Assembly: GCA_028023455.1 (NCBI GenBank) | Contig: JAQFVV010000022.1 | Span: 11,365,100-11,429,099, forward strand | Length of the DNA: 64,000 bases | Direction: 5' to 3' | Origin: Epiperipatus broadwayi | Lineage: Eukaryota; Onychophora; Udeonychophora; Euonychophora; Peripatidae | Part shown: positions 13,211-26,000 of the stretch, piece by piece | How positions within the stretch are numbered: position 1 is the stretch's first letter | How the letters are laid out: the number at the start of each line of letters is the position of its first letter | Made by a program: the position numbers and the translations under genes | The notes under the pieces: model-generated | The model's input: the letters and a program-made list of their open reading frames with translations, nothing else | Told to the model about the DNA's origin: nothing | The model's database searches: none

Positions 13211-16160
13211 CTTGGAGTTTAAATATCTGTGTTTAAATCTCCTATATTACATTAACTATATAGAATATCAGCTCAATGTCATTTTATCAGAGAAATAAAA
13301 AAAACTATTATAATCATATTTTTTAAAAATTTCATTTGCAAAGCCTTTTATTGAGATATTATGGTATTTTTTAATCACATAGCTTTAAAATGTTGTTTTT
13401 TAATTAAAAAAGAGGCGGTATAATCAAATAGTGGTAAAGTCAAAAATCTTTAGTACTACTTTCTCTTCAATTGATTTTTATCTTTGTTATTCATCAGACC
13501 ATTTGTGGGATTACTTTAAGAGGTATAATTAAAAATTTGTTTCTTTTTTGTGAAGTTTATTAAGATTCATTATTATTTTTACAAATAAATGTGTAATAAT
13601 TATTAAAAACCAAAAGTATATATATATTATTTTTAAAAATAAGAGGTAATAACTTATATTATAACTTTAACAAAGAAAACCACAACATTTTGATCACTCC
13701 ACCTCATGGAAATAATAGCTAATACATTTTGCAGATACTGTATTAGGATTATTTGAGATATTCTACAAATTAAAAAACAATTTTAATATTTAAAAAAATT
13801 TTGATAGATTTTTCAGAGATTAATATTTTTTAATTTGCATTTTAAAATCAAATTTTCAATAAAAAAGGGGTTTCTTTCATTTTCTGAAATTACTCTGCTC
13901 TGCCATGAATTCAATCATCAAAGTATTTTTTGTTGTCATTATGATCTCATTTGTTCAAAATTTCCACATTTCAAATGTCCATTAAAAAAATTTTTTCATT
14001 TGTAAATATATATCACTACTAAATACAATTCATTTTATTGAATTTGATACATCATAACAATTTAGTATTAAAATCAAAAGTTGAAAGCTTACAAAAAGTC
14101 TCACCAGATATAAAAATTAAATCTGTTGCCCTGCTGGAGATTAATATATATGCCAATACATGTACAATTTATAAAAATAAGGTTTATATACATAAAATGA
14201 TTATGTGATAAAATTTAAGACATTTTAATAATAATAATAATAATTGTAAATATTTAATTTATATTAGATATAACTTAAAAAAATATATTTTCATGTTGTT
14301 TCAAGGATGAACCAAAAAAGGAAATAAGACTAAAAGAGGATTCTCTCAGAAAGAAATTATGTGTTGCATGAAAAACTGTTTATCATTTAGTGTATTAGTA
14401 TGATAATATTTTTTAAAAATATAATATTTCTTGTGAAATCAAAGTTCAAAACTTATTACAATAATTTATCATGTGGTTGGATGGAAGGCTAATATCAGAG
14501 AAAATTTTTTGAAAAGTTCATGAGCAGTAGGGAATTTAGTGCTGGTGACTTCAGTAGAAAAAGCTCACCATGAAGGTCATGCTAATTTTGTATCACTCTT
14601 AGTTTAAAGAAGAGTTTTGCAAAGAGTATAATATTGAGCTTATAAAAACAATATGTTAAATATTTATTAAAAGCTGATTATTTTTGAACCAACTATGTAA
14701 TGAATATCACTAAAAGAAATATAGAAGGAGAGGACAACTAGTCTTATGTTTGATCCAAACAAAATATGACTGTTGCAATATATGTTATCCTGAAATGACC
14801 ATTATACATAAATTGGAAAACTGGAGCTAGAAAAATAAGAAAATGCCAAATGGATAAAAATAACTATTGAGAAAGCTATAACAAAAAATTTTAAAAAGGA
14901 AATAATGAAGCCAAGGGAATGATTAAAATATTACCTAAAATATTTACAAGAAGAAATTCTCCATTAGGCATCTATAAAAGAAAGACTAAAATAATCCATG
15001 ACAAGATAAGAGGTACTGTAATGTGAAGACATATTATTTATAAGTTACTTTATAGGAAAATAAGTAATTAAAAATCCTGAATAATTTTTTAGTATTTTTG
15101 TTGAAAAAGTTTTTTTTGCATCTAGTTAAATTGTATAAAGATATCTTCATTTTTTTAAAAAAAAAGAGCAAGGAAGTTAAAATTATTTTGCTTTCTTTCT
15201 TGCAAATCTAAATTAAATATTAATTAAGAAGAATTAGAAAGAAATAATAATTATATGTATAAAATTATGTGAATTATATAGATAGAGTTGATTATATGTA
15301 TTAACTTTGGGGTTGTCACATTAGCATTTTCTAATTTTAAATTTTTTTTTATTTATTAGTTAAACATTATTAAATACTTGTTAATAATAATTTTTTAACT
15401 TTATTTTCTAGTTATTTGTTTTACGAATTACCAGTGTATGTGACTTATTTCACCACATACTTATGCTTTAATATAAAATTAAATATGAGTGTTATTAGAA
15501 AAAGATCATAACATAGAAGTATATATTAGATGAAAATTTAACATATATTTACATTTGATCAGTTTTAGGGTACTTGTGATCCTAAAGCTAATTCATACAT
15601 AATAGTATTTGTAATATATATGTGTGGGTACATGTGTTTGGATATCTATATAATATTTTTTAGATAGTGCTTAGATCATTAAATGTCATCTTTAAAATCC
15701 ACTTACTTTACATTATACATTTTGTGACGAATACTCTTTTATTGATGGCCAGTAGATTTATGGTATCTGATAGCCCTAAGTATTGATATCATGATACCAA
15801 CATTTTTATATGTTTATTATTGTAATTAGCTTAGGACTTAAATATGTATGTGTGGATGAAATATTGACCGTTTTTCAATAATATTACACCCTAAATTGGC
15901 ATTGGCTAGATGCTGTTTAGCTTAGATTTTTATTACTTCATTTTTAAATCCAGTCAAAAGGGATGATTGTTGACTCAATGATTATTATTGGTGAAGCTAA
16001 TCACTTATTTGATGCATATTATTTATTTCCAATGCTGATTCCTTGCTTATTTCCATGCCCAGAAAAGAACCGTGATTCTTTTGTTGATAAATGTTCAGTT
16101 TTATTGATAATGATTTGCATGATATTCTCGTTACCCCTTTTTTGTTACATACCTTTATTG
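13211..16160. other. AT-rich non-coding stretch, no supported gene
   Basis: No exon is recognised. The part at about 14300-15010 is richer in G and purine on the + strand and reads as short broken frames. It could be a decayed transposase-type coding segment, but I cannot match it to a family. The remainder is AT-rich filler up to the (TA)n tract that received the LTR element at 16172. Confidence 0.4.
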
Positions 16161-16662
16161 TATATATATATTGTGCCAATGCCAAATTGGCACATGTATA
16201 TAAAATAATTTTGTATAAAAATTATTATCAAAATCTTTCGGAAAAAAGAATTTGAAAGTTACAATTAATTACTTTAAAGAGGGGAGAGGGAGTTTTCCTA
16301 TAAAAAAAACAAACAAACTAAGAGTTTATAAAAGAAAGAGTGTTATTATTATAAATTAAAAGTTAAAAATCTCTTTTCATTCCAGTTTAAGTAGAATAAA
16401 TGTATATATATGTGCGATGGTAGATAGAAATAAATGTTAGCTCATTAATAAGATAAATGCGTGTTAGAATAATATTAAAAAATAAATAAATATTGAAATG
16501 AAATGTATTTAAAAACACAGTGGTGGACTACTAATTAAAGATATGAAAACAACACGTTTTAAAATAGCTACTACTAATCAAACAATCAATCAAAATACAC
16601 GTGGTCATAGGATTAGTTATCAAGGAATTTCGACAACACCTATTGCACTTATTCCTGGAGGA

Positions 16663-16720
16663 TATAAAAACGAAAACAATTCACAGATATAAATAGCTAA
16701 ATTTTATCGGACATTCAGTT
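16663..16720 (+). promoter_or_regulatory. LTR promoter: TATA boxes and Inr-like TCAGTT
   Basis: TATAAAAACG lies at about 16663 and TATAAATAGC at 16688-16697. About 20-30 bp after the second box lies ACATTCAGTTGGAG. TCAGTT resembles the initiator of arthropod Pol II promoters and of insect Ty3-like LTRs. The same TATAAATAGC box occurs in reverse in the LTRs of the second complete element. The start site is inferred, not shown. Confidence 0.5.
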
Positions 16721-16935
16721 GGAGTTTGCAATTCAGTCTAGTTTCCAGTGACAGTTTGCTTCAGTACAATTTCTATTATGTATACAGCAACCAACATGCA
16801 CTGTTGAGCAGCCTTGGAAATATACGCTTGTGCTTCAGCCTTTTGAGTCCAACAAGATCATCACAACCTGCCTGTGAAATAATGTCGGCATAACAACTCT
16901 GAAACCCTCCGTCAAAACGTGTAGCTGTCTCCAAA

Positions 16936-16973
16936 AATAAACCAACGGATTACCATAAATTCTCTTCAATAAA
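16936..16973 (+). promoter_or_regulatory. Candidate polyadenylation signals in the 5' LTR
   Basis: Two AATAAA hexamers lie about 220-260 bp downstream of the putative start site (16936 and 16968). Equivalent positions are kept in the 3' LTR. They would define the R region of the retrotransposon transcript if used. Confidence 0.35.
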
Positions 16974-17785
16974 CAAAATCTAACCGGTTAGATATAATCC
17001 ATCAGAAGCAACAGAAGCAGCCAACGACAAGAAAAAAATCCTAGGTATATATTTTATTATTATCATTTATATGTAGTAGTCACCACTGTAATCTGTAAAT
17101 ATTCAAGATTCAAATTATATGAACTCTATCATACATAAAATGAACTATTGATATGTGTGCGTGAGTTTCAAATGCTATAAATGCTTTATTATTATGTTTG
17201 CGAATGTGAGATAATTTAAAATGTCAAAGATTATTTTTGCTTTTTTCATAAAATATACTATCATGTGTTAATTTAAAAATGTGTGTGTGTTAAAATTGGA
17301 TTTATAAAATGTTTATAATGCGTTTATGTTAGTTAGTAAATTATCTTTAAACTTAATTAATGTTGATTAAAATAAATTGTCTTTAAATTTAAACTTTATC
17401 TGTCGGTCAATTCTTTTTATCAATCTCTTCTTACCAATATTTTATTACTGATTAAAATTAGACTGGGCTAGTTAAGGAAATTGTTTCGAGTGCTGGATTA
17501 TGAGCCTACTGCCCGAATATGTTAGTCTTCAGACTAGCTGGCGCCCTGGAGTTTACCCTGAAACAAATAAAGTATTTGGATAGTAGGGGTTTGAATCTAG
17601 CAGCCGAGATGGGCCATTGTTGATAGTTAAAGCTATCAATAAGATCTCCCATTTTGCTCGAATGTGCCGGTTCGTTCACGTAACCTTTATAAGATTATAA
17701 ATGTATTATGAAGGAGTTTGAAACCAGCCAAAACTTATATATACGTATAAGTAGGTGGTTTCAGCGGTTCGACCCGGTACATAAA

Positions 17786-17808
17786 TGGCTTTACCCAATG
17801 TTTGGGGC
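17786..17808 (+). promoter_or_regulatory. Primer-binding-site-like sequence
   Basis: TGGCTTTACCCAATGTTTGG followed by GGC starts 4 bp after the LTR end. TGG at this position pairs with the universal CCA end of a tRNA. The CCCAA...GGGGC pattern resembles the T-arm-complementary part of known retrotransposon primer sites and the site found in the minus-strand element. The tRNA used cannot be named from this sequence. Confidence 0.6.
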
Positions 17809-18174
17809 TGAACCTAAGAAATAACAGTAAATAAATGCTTTGTTTCTTGTTTAAAAATAAAAACCTTAAAGAAATCTAAATTACATAGGTAAAAGTGTAT
17901 TAAATTAAAAATAAAAAAAAGAATTGACCAAAATTTTTTTTCTTACTTCTTTAAATGAAAAGAGATTTTGTGCTATTTATGTTCTGTTAAATAAATGACA
18001 GTTGGGTGTTTGGGTGGAGTTAAAGCATTAAGATCGGGTAGGATAAACGGACAAAGGAGAGCGGAGTCAGTGTGTATTTCCAGTTTAGAAAGAAATAAAT
18101 AAAATAGAAATTAGTAAACTTATTAAAATAAAACGGTATCAAAAATAATGATAAAAAAGTGTTTAAAATTATAA

Positions 18175-18528
18175 ATGATAAGAAATAAAGCCGAAATGGA
18201 GGCTCAAGGTAAAAATATAGAAAATATTCCCAACAAGGGGAAAAGAGAAATCATAGCTTTATTAACGTGCATGTTCGAAAAACAAAAAGAAACAGCAGAA
18301 GAATATAAAAAAATAGCCGAAGAGCTTAAAAACCAAAATAATGAAATGAAGAGTAAATTGGAAGGGCAGGCGGAAATGCTTGAAAAGGTAAAGGACCTGA
18401 TCGAAATGGGCCAGAATAAAATAAAAGAAGAAATTAGGGAAGAAATAGTTGAAATTAAAACACAAGTAGAGAATAAAATAGAGACGGAAGACCAAGCAAT
18501 AGACAAAAAAAATAAGATAGAAAAATAA
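18175..18528 (+). CDS. Coiled-coil gag-like ORF of non-autonomous LTR element
   Basis: The ORF is 117 codons, rich in Glu, Lys and Gln, with heptad-like spacing through most of its length. This predicts a long alpha-helical coiled coil. An N-terminal segment of about 25 residues reads as an amphipathic start (EIIALLTCMFEKQ). No zinc knuckle, capsid major-homology region or protease motif is visible. It sits about 370 bp after the primer site, where gag normally lies, so a gag or assembly role is the simplest reading. A stop ends it, but a similar Lys/Glu-rich reading frame continues at once in another frame. The original ORF may therefore have been longer and is now frameshifted. Two ATGs (codons 1 and 8) are possible starts. 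I recognise no named family. Confidence 0.55.
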   Translation: MIRNKAEMEAQGKNIENIPNKGKREIIALLTCMFEKQKETAEEYKKIAEELKNQNNEMKSKLEGQAEMLEKVKDLIEMGQNKIKEEIREEIVEIKTQVENKIETEDQAIDKKNKIEK

Positions 18529-18988
18529 TTGAAGAAATAAAAGTTGAAGTTACAAATTTAACTGTAAAAGTAAATCAAATAAATCATAGTCAAAATAGCC
18601 CACAGACTGAAATAGAAAGTAAAGCAGAACAGGATAGTGCTAACACAGAGAAAAAATAGATCAAGAAATAGAAGAGAGACATAAGTTCAAGTTAGAAAAT
18701 AGCGTAGAAAAGTTTTCACAAAAATTTAAAAAGGTTAATGTAAAAGTTCGTATTTGTTTTAAACGTAGATTTAAAACAAAGAGAAAGCGTAAAAAAAAAT
18801 ATTCACGGTTAGAAAAAATACGGAGGTCTGTGAAGCTTAAAAATTTTCTAATTTACAAGGCAGAAAATAAAATGGAAAGAAAAAGAGATAAAATAGATTT
18901 TAATCCAGAGATAGAAGTGAGAATATGGAGTATAATTTATGTTAGTGAGTTAGTAGAAAGAAAGAAGGAACCACCTGACATAGTTTAA
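18529..18988 (+). pseudogene. Continuation of the gag-like frame, basic C-terminal part, broken
   Basis: After the coiled-coil ORF, a second frame encodes about 40 more Glu/Lys-rich residues to a stop near 18658. A further frame then encodes about 105 residues to the TAA near 18988. That last part is strongly basic, with Arg/Lys clusters such as FKRRFKTKRKRKKK, and ends in an acidic/hydrophobic segment followed by KKEPPDIV. A coiled coil followed by a basic tail matches the layout of the ORF in the minus-strand element at 47272-47950. A basic tail could bind RNA, but that is inference. At least two stops or frameshifts interrupt it. Confidence 0.45.
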
Positions 18989-20140
18989 AAGTTAGTAATC
19001 GGGCGGAATAGTAAAGGAAATAAACAAAAAGGACCGGAAATGGACAATGAACTCGAATATGATTATTCTAACGTCAATAATTTGTTAAATTTAAATCTGA
19101 AACTTCTATTTAAAATTAAAATAATAAATCAAAAATAAATGAATGATGATAAATTAAAGTTAATCTTAGTAAATAAATAACAATCTTAGAGTTTTTAAAA
19201 TGTTAAAGCAACGATAAAACGATTTATGTCAAAACCCTCGATTATGTCTTATCGATTCTATTGATATCCCAGCTCATAAGTCTAGAACATAGCGGAGCAT
19301 GACCTAAAAAAAAAATGTGTAAAATCAAAATAGACCAGCAAAATGAAAATTATTGTAGAATTAAATAAATGAAAAAGATAACGGGATTTCTAGAATAAAA
19401 TCAAGTTAGATATTTGCATAACAAATGAATCGCAATAAAATAAAACAGTTTTTTTTTTTTTTTTTCTGAGTACGCGCACATTAAAATAAAATAGTTTTGA
19501 ATATACGCAAGTTAATAAAAGTTGAATAAATAATGTATAATAAAAATAGTTTGTTTGAATACACGCACATAGATAAAGAAGTTAAAATAATGGTTTAAAA
19601 ATAGTACCGTAAAACTAATATTTAAAGTAATATTCGTAATGATTAAAAATCTTATTTAAATAATGTTTCTTAAGGGTTATAAATAATACTGGAATATAAA
19701 TGGTGTAAAATATTGTTCGTGTAAATTTAAAAATAAGGTTGGAAGATTATTAATAAAAAAAAATAAAAGTCAATCTAAGGTGTATTAAGAGTGTGTAAGT
19801 ATACATGTGTATATACATGCACATACACTGGTAATATTCGGTAAATACGATACCTTATGATGAGTATCTTAAATGTATTTATCCAGATATCCTTTTAGGT
19901 TATTTTCTTGGTACTGCTGCACCTTATGATTGAGTGCAAAAAGGGACTTATTTATTATAGATTCCCTGTAAGCAAGTCCAGTAATAACTCGATATCTAGA
20001 ATATTAGTAGGTGTAGAATTATGCTGCATGTATACACATGTGTAGGAATTATCTAAAATAAAAAATTAATAAATCTTTATAGTCAACAATTAAAATTGCA
20101 AGAGATAAAATGGTCAAAAATGACGCATTTTACTCTAAAA
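18989..20140 (+). other. Non-coding interior of the + strand LTR element
   Basis: There are no ORFs or pol motifs in this stretch. It contains a poly-T run near 19450, GT-rich sequence near 19800-19850, and two similar sentences around ACCTTATGATGAGTA (19850) and ACCTTATGATTGAGTG (19921). Where an autonomous element would encode pol there is only AT-rich sequence, so this is a large-deletion or LARD/TRIM-like derivative. Confidence 0.55.
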
Positions 20141-20155
20141 CGGAGGGGGGTGTAA
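20135..20155 (+). promoter_or_regulatory. Polypurine tract
   Basis: AAAACGGAGGGGGGTGTAA lies directly before the 3' LTR. A G-rich purine run in this position primes plus-strand DNA synthesis in LTR retrotransposons and confirms the + orientation. Confidence 0.75.
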
Positions 20156-21760
20156 TGTGCCAATGCCAAATTGGCACATGTATATAAAATAATTTTGTAT
20201 AAAAATTATTATCAAAATCTTTCGGAAAAAAGAATTTGAAAGTTACAATTAATTACTTTAAAGAGGGGAGAGGGAGTTTTCCTATAAAAAAAACAAACAA
20301 ACAAACTAAGAGTTTATAAAAGAAAGAGTGTTATTATTATAAATTAAAAGTTAAAAATATCTTTTCATTCCAGTTTAAGTAGAATAAATGGGTATATATG
20401 TGTGATGGTAGATAGAAATAAATGTTTGCTCATTAATAAGATAAATGCGTGTTAGAATAATATTAAAAAATAAATAAATATTGAAATGAAATGTATTTAA
20501 AAACACAGTGGTGGACTACTAATTAAAGATATGAAAACACGTTTTAAAATAGCTACTACTAATCAAACAATCAATCAAAAAACACGTTGTCATAGGATTA
20601 GTTATCAAGGAATTTCAACAACACCTATTGCACTTATTCCCGGAGGATATAAAAACGAAAACAATTCACAGATATAAATAGCTAGATTTTATCGGACATT
20701 CAGTTGGAGTTTGCAATTCAGTCTAGTTTCCAGTGACAGTTTGCTTCAGTACAATTTCTATTATGTATACAGCAACCAACATGCACTGTTGAGCAGCCTT
20801 GGAAATATACGCTTGTGCTTCAGCCTTTTGAGTCCAACAAGATCATCACAACCTGCCTGTGAAATAATGTCGGCATAACAACTCTGAAACCCTCCATCAA
20901 AACGTGCACTGTCTCCAAGAAGAAACCAACGGATTACCATAAATTCTCTTCAATAAACAAAATCTAACCGGTTAGATATAATCCATCAGAAGCAACAGAA
21001 GCAGCTAATGACAAGAAAAAAAATCCTAGGTATATATTTTATTATTATCATTTATATGTAGTAGTCACCACTGTAATCCGTAAATATTCAAGATTCAAAT
21101 TATATGAACTCTATCATACATAAAATGAACTATTGATATGTGTGCGTGAGTTTCAAATGCTATAAATGCTTTATTATTATGTTTGCGAATGTGAGATAAT
21201 TTAAAATTCAAAGATTATTTTTGCTTTTTTCATAAAATATACTATCATGTGTTAATTTAAAAATGTGCGTGGTGTTAAAATTGGATTTATACCATAAAAT
21301 GTTTATAATGCGTTTATGTTAGTTAGTAAATTATCTTTAAACTTAATTAATGTTGATTAAAATAAATTGTCTTTAAATTTAAACTTTATCTGTCGGTCAA
21401 TTCTTTTTATCAATCACTTCTTACCAATATTTTATTACTGATTAAAATTAGACTGGGCTAGTTAAGGAAATTGTTTCGAGTACTGGATTATGAGCCTACT
21501 GCCCGAATATGTTAGTCTTCAGACTAGCTGGTGCCCCGGGGTTTACCCCGAAACAAATAAAGTATTTGGATAGTAGGGGTTTGAATCTAGCAGCCGAGAT
21601 GGGCCATTGTTGATAGTTAAAGCTATCAATAAGATCTCCCATTTTGCTCGAATGTGCCGTAACCTTTATAAGATTATAAATGTATTATGAAGGAGTTTGA
21701 AACCGGCCAAAACTTATATATACGTATAAGTAGGTGGTTTCAGCGGTTCGACCCGGTACA
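20156..21760 (+). repeat. 3' LTR of the + strand element
   Basis: This is a near-identical copy of 16172-17781. It lacks 11 bp near 21657 that the 5' LTR retains and has a small insertion near 21290. The TATA boxes and AATAAA signals are conserved. It ends GGTACA directly against (AT)n. Confidence 0.92.
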
Positions 21761-22066
21761 ATATATATATATAATTGGTTACTCTCTATACTACTTTCAT
21801 TTACAGACATTTTCTCTATATACTATATATAAATTTGTTTTGTAATGAATAATAAATTAAAGGATAATGGTTAAGATTTGCACAACAATAAAATTAATAG
21901 GGATTTCCATGCACAAAAGTCTCATTTTTATTTATATGCCTCATATATCTTGTGAAATTAGTTTCAAGCCTCCTGAAAATAACTTTATATTGTGATTACT
22001 TGTTAAAAATTAATTATTTATTTATTAAAGTTTTTATAAAATAATTTTAAAAGGAATTGGTTTCAG

Positions 22067-22241
22067 GTAGAAACTATTGGTGATGCTTACATGGTTGTTT
22101 CAGGCCTACCTGAAAGCAATGGAAATCAACATGCTAGTGAAATAGCTAGGATGTCACTAGCCCTTCTTAATGCTATTAAAAATTTTGTTATTAGACATCG
22201 TCCTGATGAAACCTTAAAGTTGCGCATTGGCATTCATTCAG
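22067..22241 (+). CDS. Receptor guanylyl cyclase, catalytic-domain exon (part 1)
   Basis: This internal exon encodes about 58 residues of a class III nucleotide cyclase of the membrane guanylyl cyclase type, which makes cGMP from GTP. It begins after a pyrimidine-rich stretch ending TTTCAG with [16 protein letters not shown] and ends at GIHSG, one base into the last Gly codon, followed by donor GTATGT. The Glu of VETIGD is the residue that selects guanine; adenylyl cyclases have Lys there. The Asp of IGD is metal-binding in the family. The ISxxHRPD-type helix and LRIGIHSG strand are as in natriuretic-peptide-receptor-like and other receptor cyclases. It joins the next exon in phase 1. The preceding exon was not located. 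Which receptor subtype this is cannot be decided from the catalytic domain alone. Confidence 0.95.
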
Positions 22242-22732
22242 GTATGTTTATGAGTAAACAAAATATTTTGTAATTAGCAAATTAGTCATTATTACTACTT
22301 CTATTAATAATAATGGTTTTATGGCATGTGTTTAAAACTAATTACAATACACAATAATAATTTTAAATATAATATATTTCAGAGTAGTCATATAATAACA
22401 CTTTTTAATATTTTGGAAGCAAGGAAAAGCAAAATATTAGTCAAATTTACACAGTGGTAATTATTTGGGACAGAGTCTACAGTTAGGAAAGTATAGAACA
22501 AGTTAGTGAAACACATTGGAAATTGTTTATTAATTATAAAGAACACAAAAAGTAGAATAAGAATTTGACTTTTAATTAAAACAACTTATTTCGAAATTCT
22601 TAATATATATAAAAAAAGTCATTAAAATATTTTAGTTAGAATGTATTTTATTTAGGAAGAAAAATTATTGTGTGACATCATGGCTCAGAAGAATGGAAAA
22701 TGTAAGGAAAACATATTACCATATATATATTC

Positions 22733-22836
22733 TCATGTGTCATAGCATCAGCCGGGATGCGAATCTGCGAACCCGGGACAACTGCTTGTAAAGCAGCTGT
22801 CACTGACCTCTTGACCAACAATGCTTGACTAAAATA
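22733..22836 (-). repeat. tRNA-derived SINE-like copy
   Basis: On the minus strand it reads as a tRNA-like body, with a box-A-like TTGGTCAAGAGGTC, an anticodon-region segment GCTTTACAAGCAG and a box-B-like GGGTTCGCAGATTCGCATCC. It is closely related to 54068-54165 and 32660-32765, and more distantly to 32055-32135. It lacks a proper acceptor stem and its D-arm is altered, so it is a dispersed tRNA-derived repeat rather than a working tRNA gene. Confidence 0.65.
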
Positions 22837-22898
22837 TATATTTTCTAAGGCAATAAAGCCAATTACTCAAGGCTTTAATAGATTCATAAATGTAGATG

Positions 22899-23022
22899 AT
22901 AACAATCAACCCTTATATTATCAACAATCTCAACTTGTAGTCAAGGCAACCACCTTTATTGCTAAAGGCGATTGCCTTGACTACAGGTTGAGATTGTGAT
23001 AGTTTAAGGATTGATTGTTATT
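22899..23022. repeat. Hairpin with 55-60-bp arms
   Basis: The left arm from ATAACAATCAACCC to AAGGCAACCACC pairs with GGCGATTGCCTTGACTACAG through GGATTGATTGTTAT. The loop near 22955-22965 is very short. Mismatches are few and scattered. The perfect symmetry about one centre suggests a small MITE or a fold-back remnant. A transcript through the intron would form a strong stem-loop here, so a small-RNA precursor is possible but unproven. Confidence 0.8.
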
Positions 23023-26000
23023 ATATATTATCGATGTATAATGTTGAGAAATGTAAATGTAAAAAGTTTATTTATTGATAAAAATTTAAAATAAAAATTA
23101 GATTGAATATGTACTAGAAGCAGAGAAATAATAAAGGGTAAAATAGAATTAAGGTACTTAGAAAGAAAAAAAAGCATGGAGGAGGAAGACCTTGTTGTAA
23201 TTATTTAAGTAAGATTTATCCAGGTACCCACTCATAGATTTCCCAGACATATATTGTTTGGGAAATAAATAATTGTTTGACTTAAGTAAAGCAATCCCGT
23301 CAAATGAATTGAAATATCGTTGCTTTAGAAAAAAAATCTGAAGTGAAAGGAAAACATAGGAATATAGCTGAGATAAAGTAGAAAGATTATAAATAATGTT
23401 AGTACAATTTTATTTTTTCAATATTAGGAAAACATAAAAGAACATAAGTATGTGATATTAAATTATTTGACATCAATATTTAGTCTTAAGAGGATGATAA
23501 TTATTGAAACATTCAGGAATAATAATATACACTCGCATCTCACCAACATCGGCTAAGCATTAATTTTTCTATTGGAACAGAGAGGGAGGATAAAATAATT
23601 AATTGCCCATGAATTCTATGGGGAGATTGAGGGTAGAATAATTATCCACGAATCCTGTTGTATTTTATAAATATAAGTTTACGGGTTAAACGAATGATTT
23701 TTGGAAAATTAACTAATAAATCAGACATGCAGAAATTGTTATGGCTTCAGCCTTTTTCAAACCAAAAAAATCTGAAATATAAGTTTTAAATCATGCTTTA
23801 TATTTCACTGGAATGATTTGTAACAAAAAACAAACATTTGATCTATGAAATTGAAACAAGCAATGGTATTGGAGGAGGGATGGCATTAAGTATTGGATTA
23901 GTAAGTGATACAATATACATTTTGATCCTAATATAGGTTACAAAATATTTGGAACATATCCAATTGAGATATTCTTTTCATATAGGAAAGCATGCTGTTC
24001 TGATGAATGGAAGATCTGAAAATGAGTCTCTGATGTAAGCTTTTATTACAGATCATTTTAAAAATCTACAGTCTATGGGCTGTAGTATGTAAGTATTCCA
24101 TTAAGAATAGCTTTCACAATGGGATGCAACATTTTTGGACAAAATGCATTCATTTAAATAGATTTCTGATGCTTTGATGTTGGATATTACATATCATATA
24201 ACTTTTTGAACTATTAAAAATAATAAATAAATAGTAAGATGCAAAAAATATAAATCATTATATGAATTATTAAATCAGCAGATACAGGTCAATACTAAAT
24301 GTATAATATATGTATATAACAGCAGAAATTATTTATCTATATACACTATTTAATATTTTAACCAGAAAACTGGCTTTCACTAGAAACAATTGTTCTAGTT
24401 AAAGTATTAAACAATGTATTTAGAAAAAAAATGATTTCTTTTATGTTTTTTTCTTTAGTTACTTTAATTTATGTATTCTCTCCTTCTCTTTTCCTCATTA
24501 TATAAATGTTCAATTAGATACTTTTATGGGTTTTTAATTTCATAAAGAAAAGAGACTATATCCATGGATGAAGCCTAGCAAGGTTTTTACTTCTATCAGT
24601 AATTTTGGAAAAGCTAACGCAAGAATTATATTTCATAAAAAATTTGAATTATTAGTGTTTTAATTAGACAATGATTAATCTTAATTAGTATAGACAGTAA
24701 GTAGTGAAAGAATAACATATTGGTTTTTTTTTCAAGTTTAGCAGTAACATACTTGGAATGGAAGACAGGAAAAGATTACATTGTTGTTTTCAGATAAATA
24801 AAAATTAAAAAAAAATCTATGCATATTTACACAGCCTTTCAATAACCAACATGAAGATTACAAGTTAATTTATAAATAAAGTCAGTTTGTCTTAAATTAC
24901 AAACATGATAACAGAAAGAACTTTTTGTATCCTGTGGAAAATTTGACCTTAAAAATTATATTACTGCATCATACAATATTATTAATAGTTCTTTGTTTAT
25001 GTCAGTATAAAATGTTAACTTATTTTTTAGATAAAACAAGTATATTAGAACAATTAATTAATTATATATTTTTGTAGCTGTGATATTATTATTATTATTA
25101 TATGACTTTTTAGATGAAATATTTATTATGTCATTCTGGAAATTAAAGAGATGTAAATATTTATCATAAAAAAAGAAATGATAGATTTTCTAACTTCCAA
25201 AGTAGATTATGAAAATACTTAAGATTGTGTGAATCACTTAGATTCCATTAAGAATATAATAAAGATACTAGACAACAATTATTTAATAGTAATGGAATTG
25301 TAAACAATTTTTATAAATGTTAATATTTACATCTTAAGTGCCATGAAGGATCTAATAAAGATGAAGACAAGAGTCCTGAATAGTAATGGAAATTGTAAAC
25401 AATTTCTTTAAATACCAATATCTACATTCAGATTTATATATAGTATTAAAACGATGTACAGTTTTGTTTGCTGGAGATGCTTATAGATGTGTGAGTGTAT
25501 TAAAACAGAAAGAAATTGAATTTTAAAAGCTGTTACTGAAATAATGGACTTAGTTTTTATTGCTACTTAAAGATTATTGTTTATAACTCCAATGACAACC
25601 TAATTTCTCCAGCCCATGGATGATAAATAAAAAAAGTAATTTTTTACAAATGTAATCACATCTGATTTTAGAAAAAAAAATGAAAAATAAGGAATAATAA
25701 TAGATTTTGAAGAAATCATAAATAGGTATAGAATTATGTGTCAACTATTAAAAACGAATAATTATAATTATATTATGATGCATCTTCTATTAGTTATATT
25801 GCAGTATAATTAGGTTGAAAGAATGATATATTTTTATAACTATTTTATCTTTAATTGTAGATACATTTAAGTGAATTATTTTTATTTATATTACTTCTCA
25901 TTAAATAGCCAATCAATTTTCCTAATTTATTCATTTATTATATAAAATTATTTAAAAATAATCTTCTAATGAATATCTTACTTATATGATTAAAGATAAT

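Larger units (their letters stand above)
16172..17781 (+). repeat. 5' LTR of the + strand element
   Basis: This copy starts TGTGCC and ends GGTACA. It contains candidate TATA boxes and AATAAA signals. Relative to the 3' LTR it keeps an 11-bp segment near 17669, has a small indel near 16550 and several substitutions. The first bases form a short inverted repeat (TGCCAATG...ATTGGCACA) of unknown role. Confidence 0.92.
16172..21760 (+). mobile_element. Complete non-autonomous LTR retrotransposon in a (TA)n tract
   Basis: Two nearly identical direct repeats of about 1.6 kb (16172-17781 and 20156-21760) begin TGTGCC and end GGTACA. They enclose a 2.37-kb interior. A primer-binding-like TGG site follows the left LTR and a purine tract precedes the right one, so the element reads on the + strand. 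The interior encodes only a coiled-coil ORF and a following lysine/arginine-rich reading frame. No protease, reverse transcriptase, RNase H or integrase is present, so movement would need enzymes supplied in trans. The flanks are both (TA)n, which hides the target duplication. The LTRs differ by scattered substitutions and a few indels, so the insertion is not brand new. Confidence 0.92.

Noticed and set aside
18204-18506. Minus-strand ORFs opposite the coiled-coil ORF
   Set aside because: They are antisense shadows of the Glu/Lys-rich frame, giving Ser/Phe/Leu-rich peptides.
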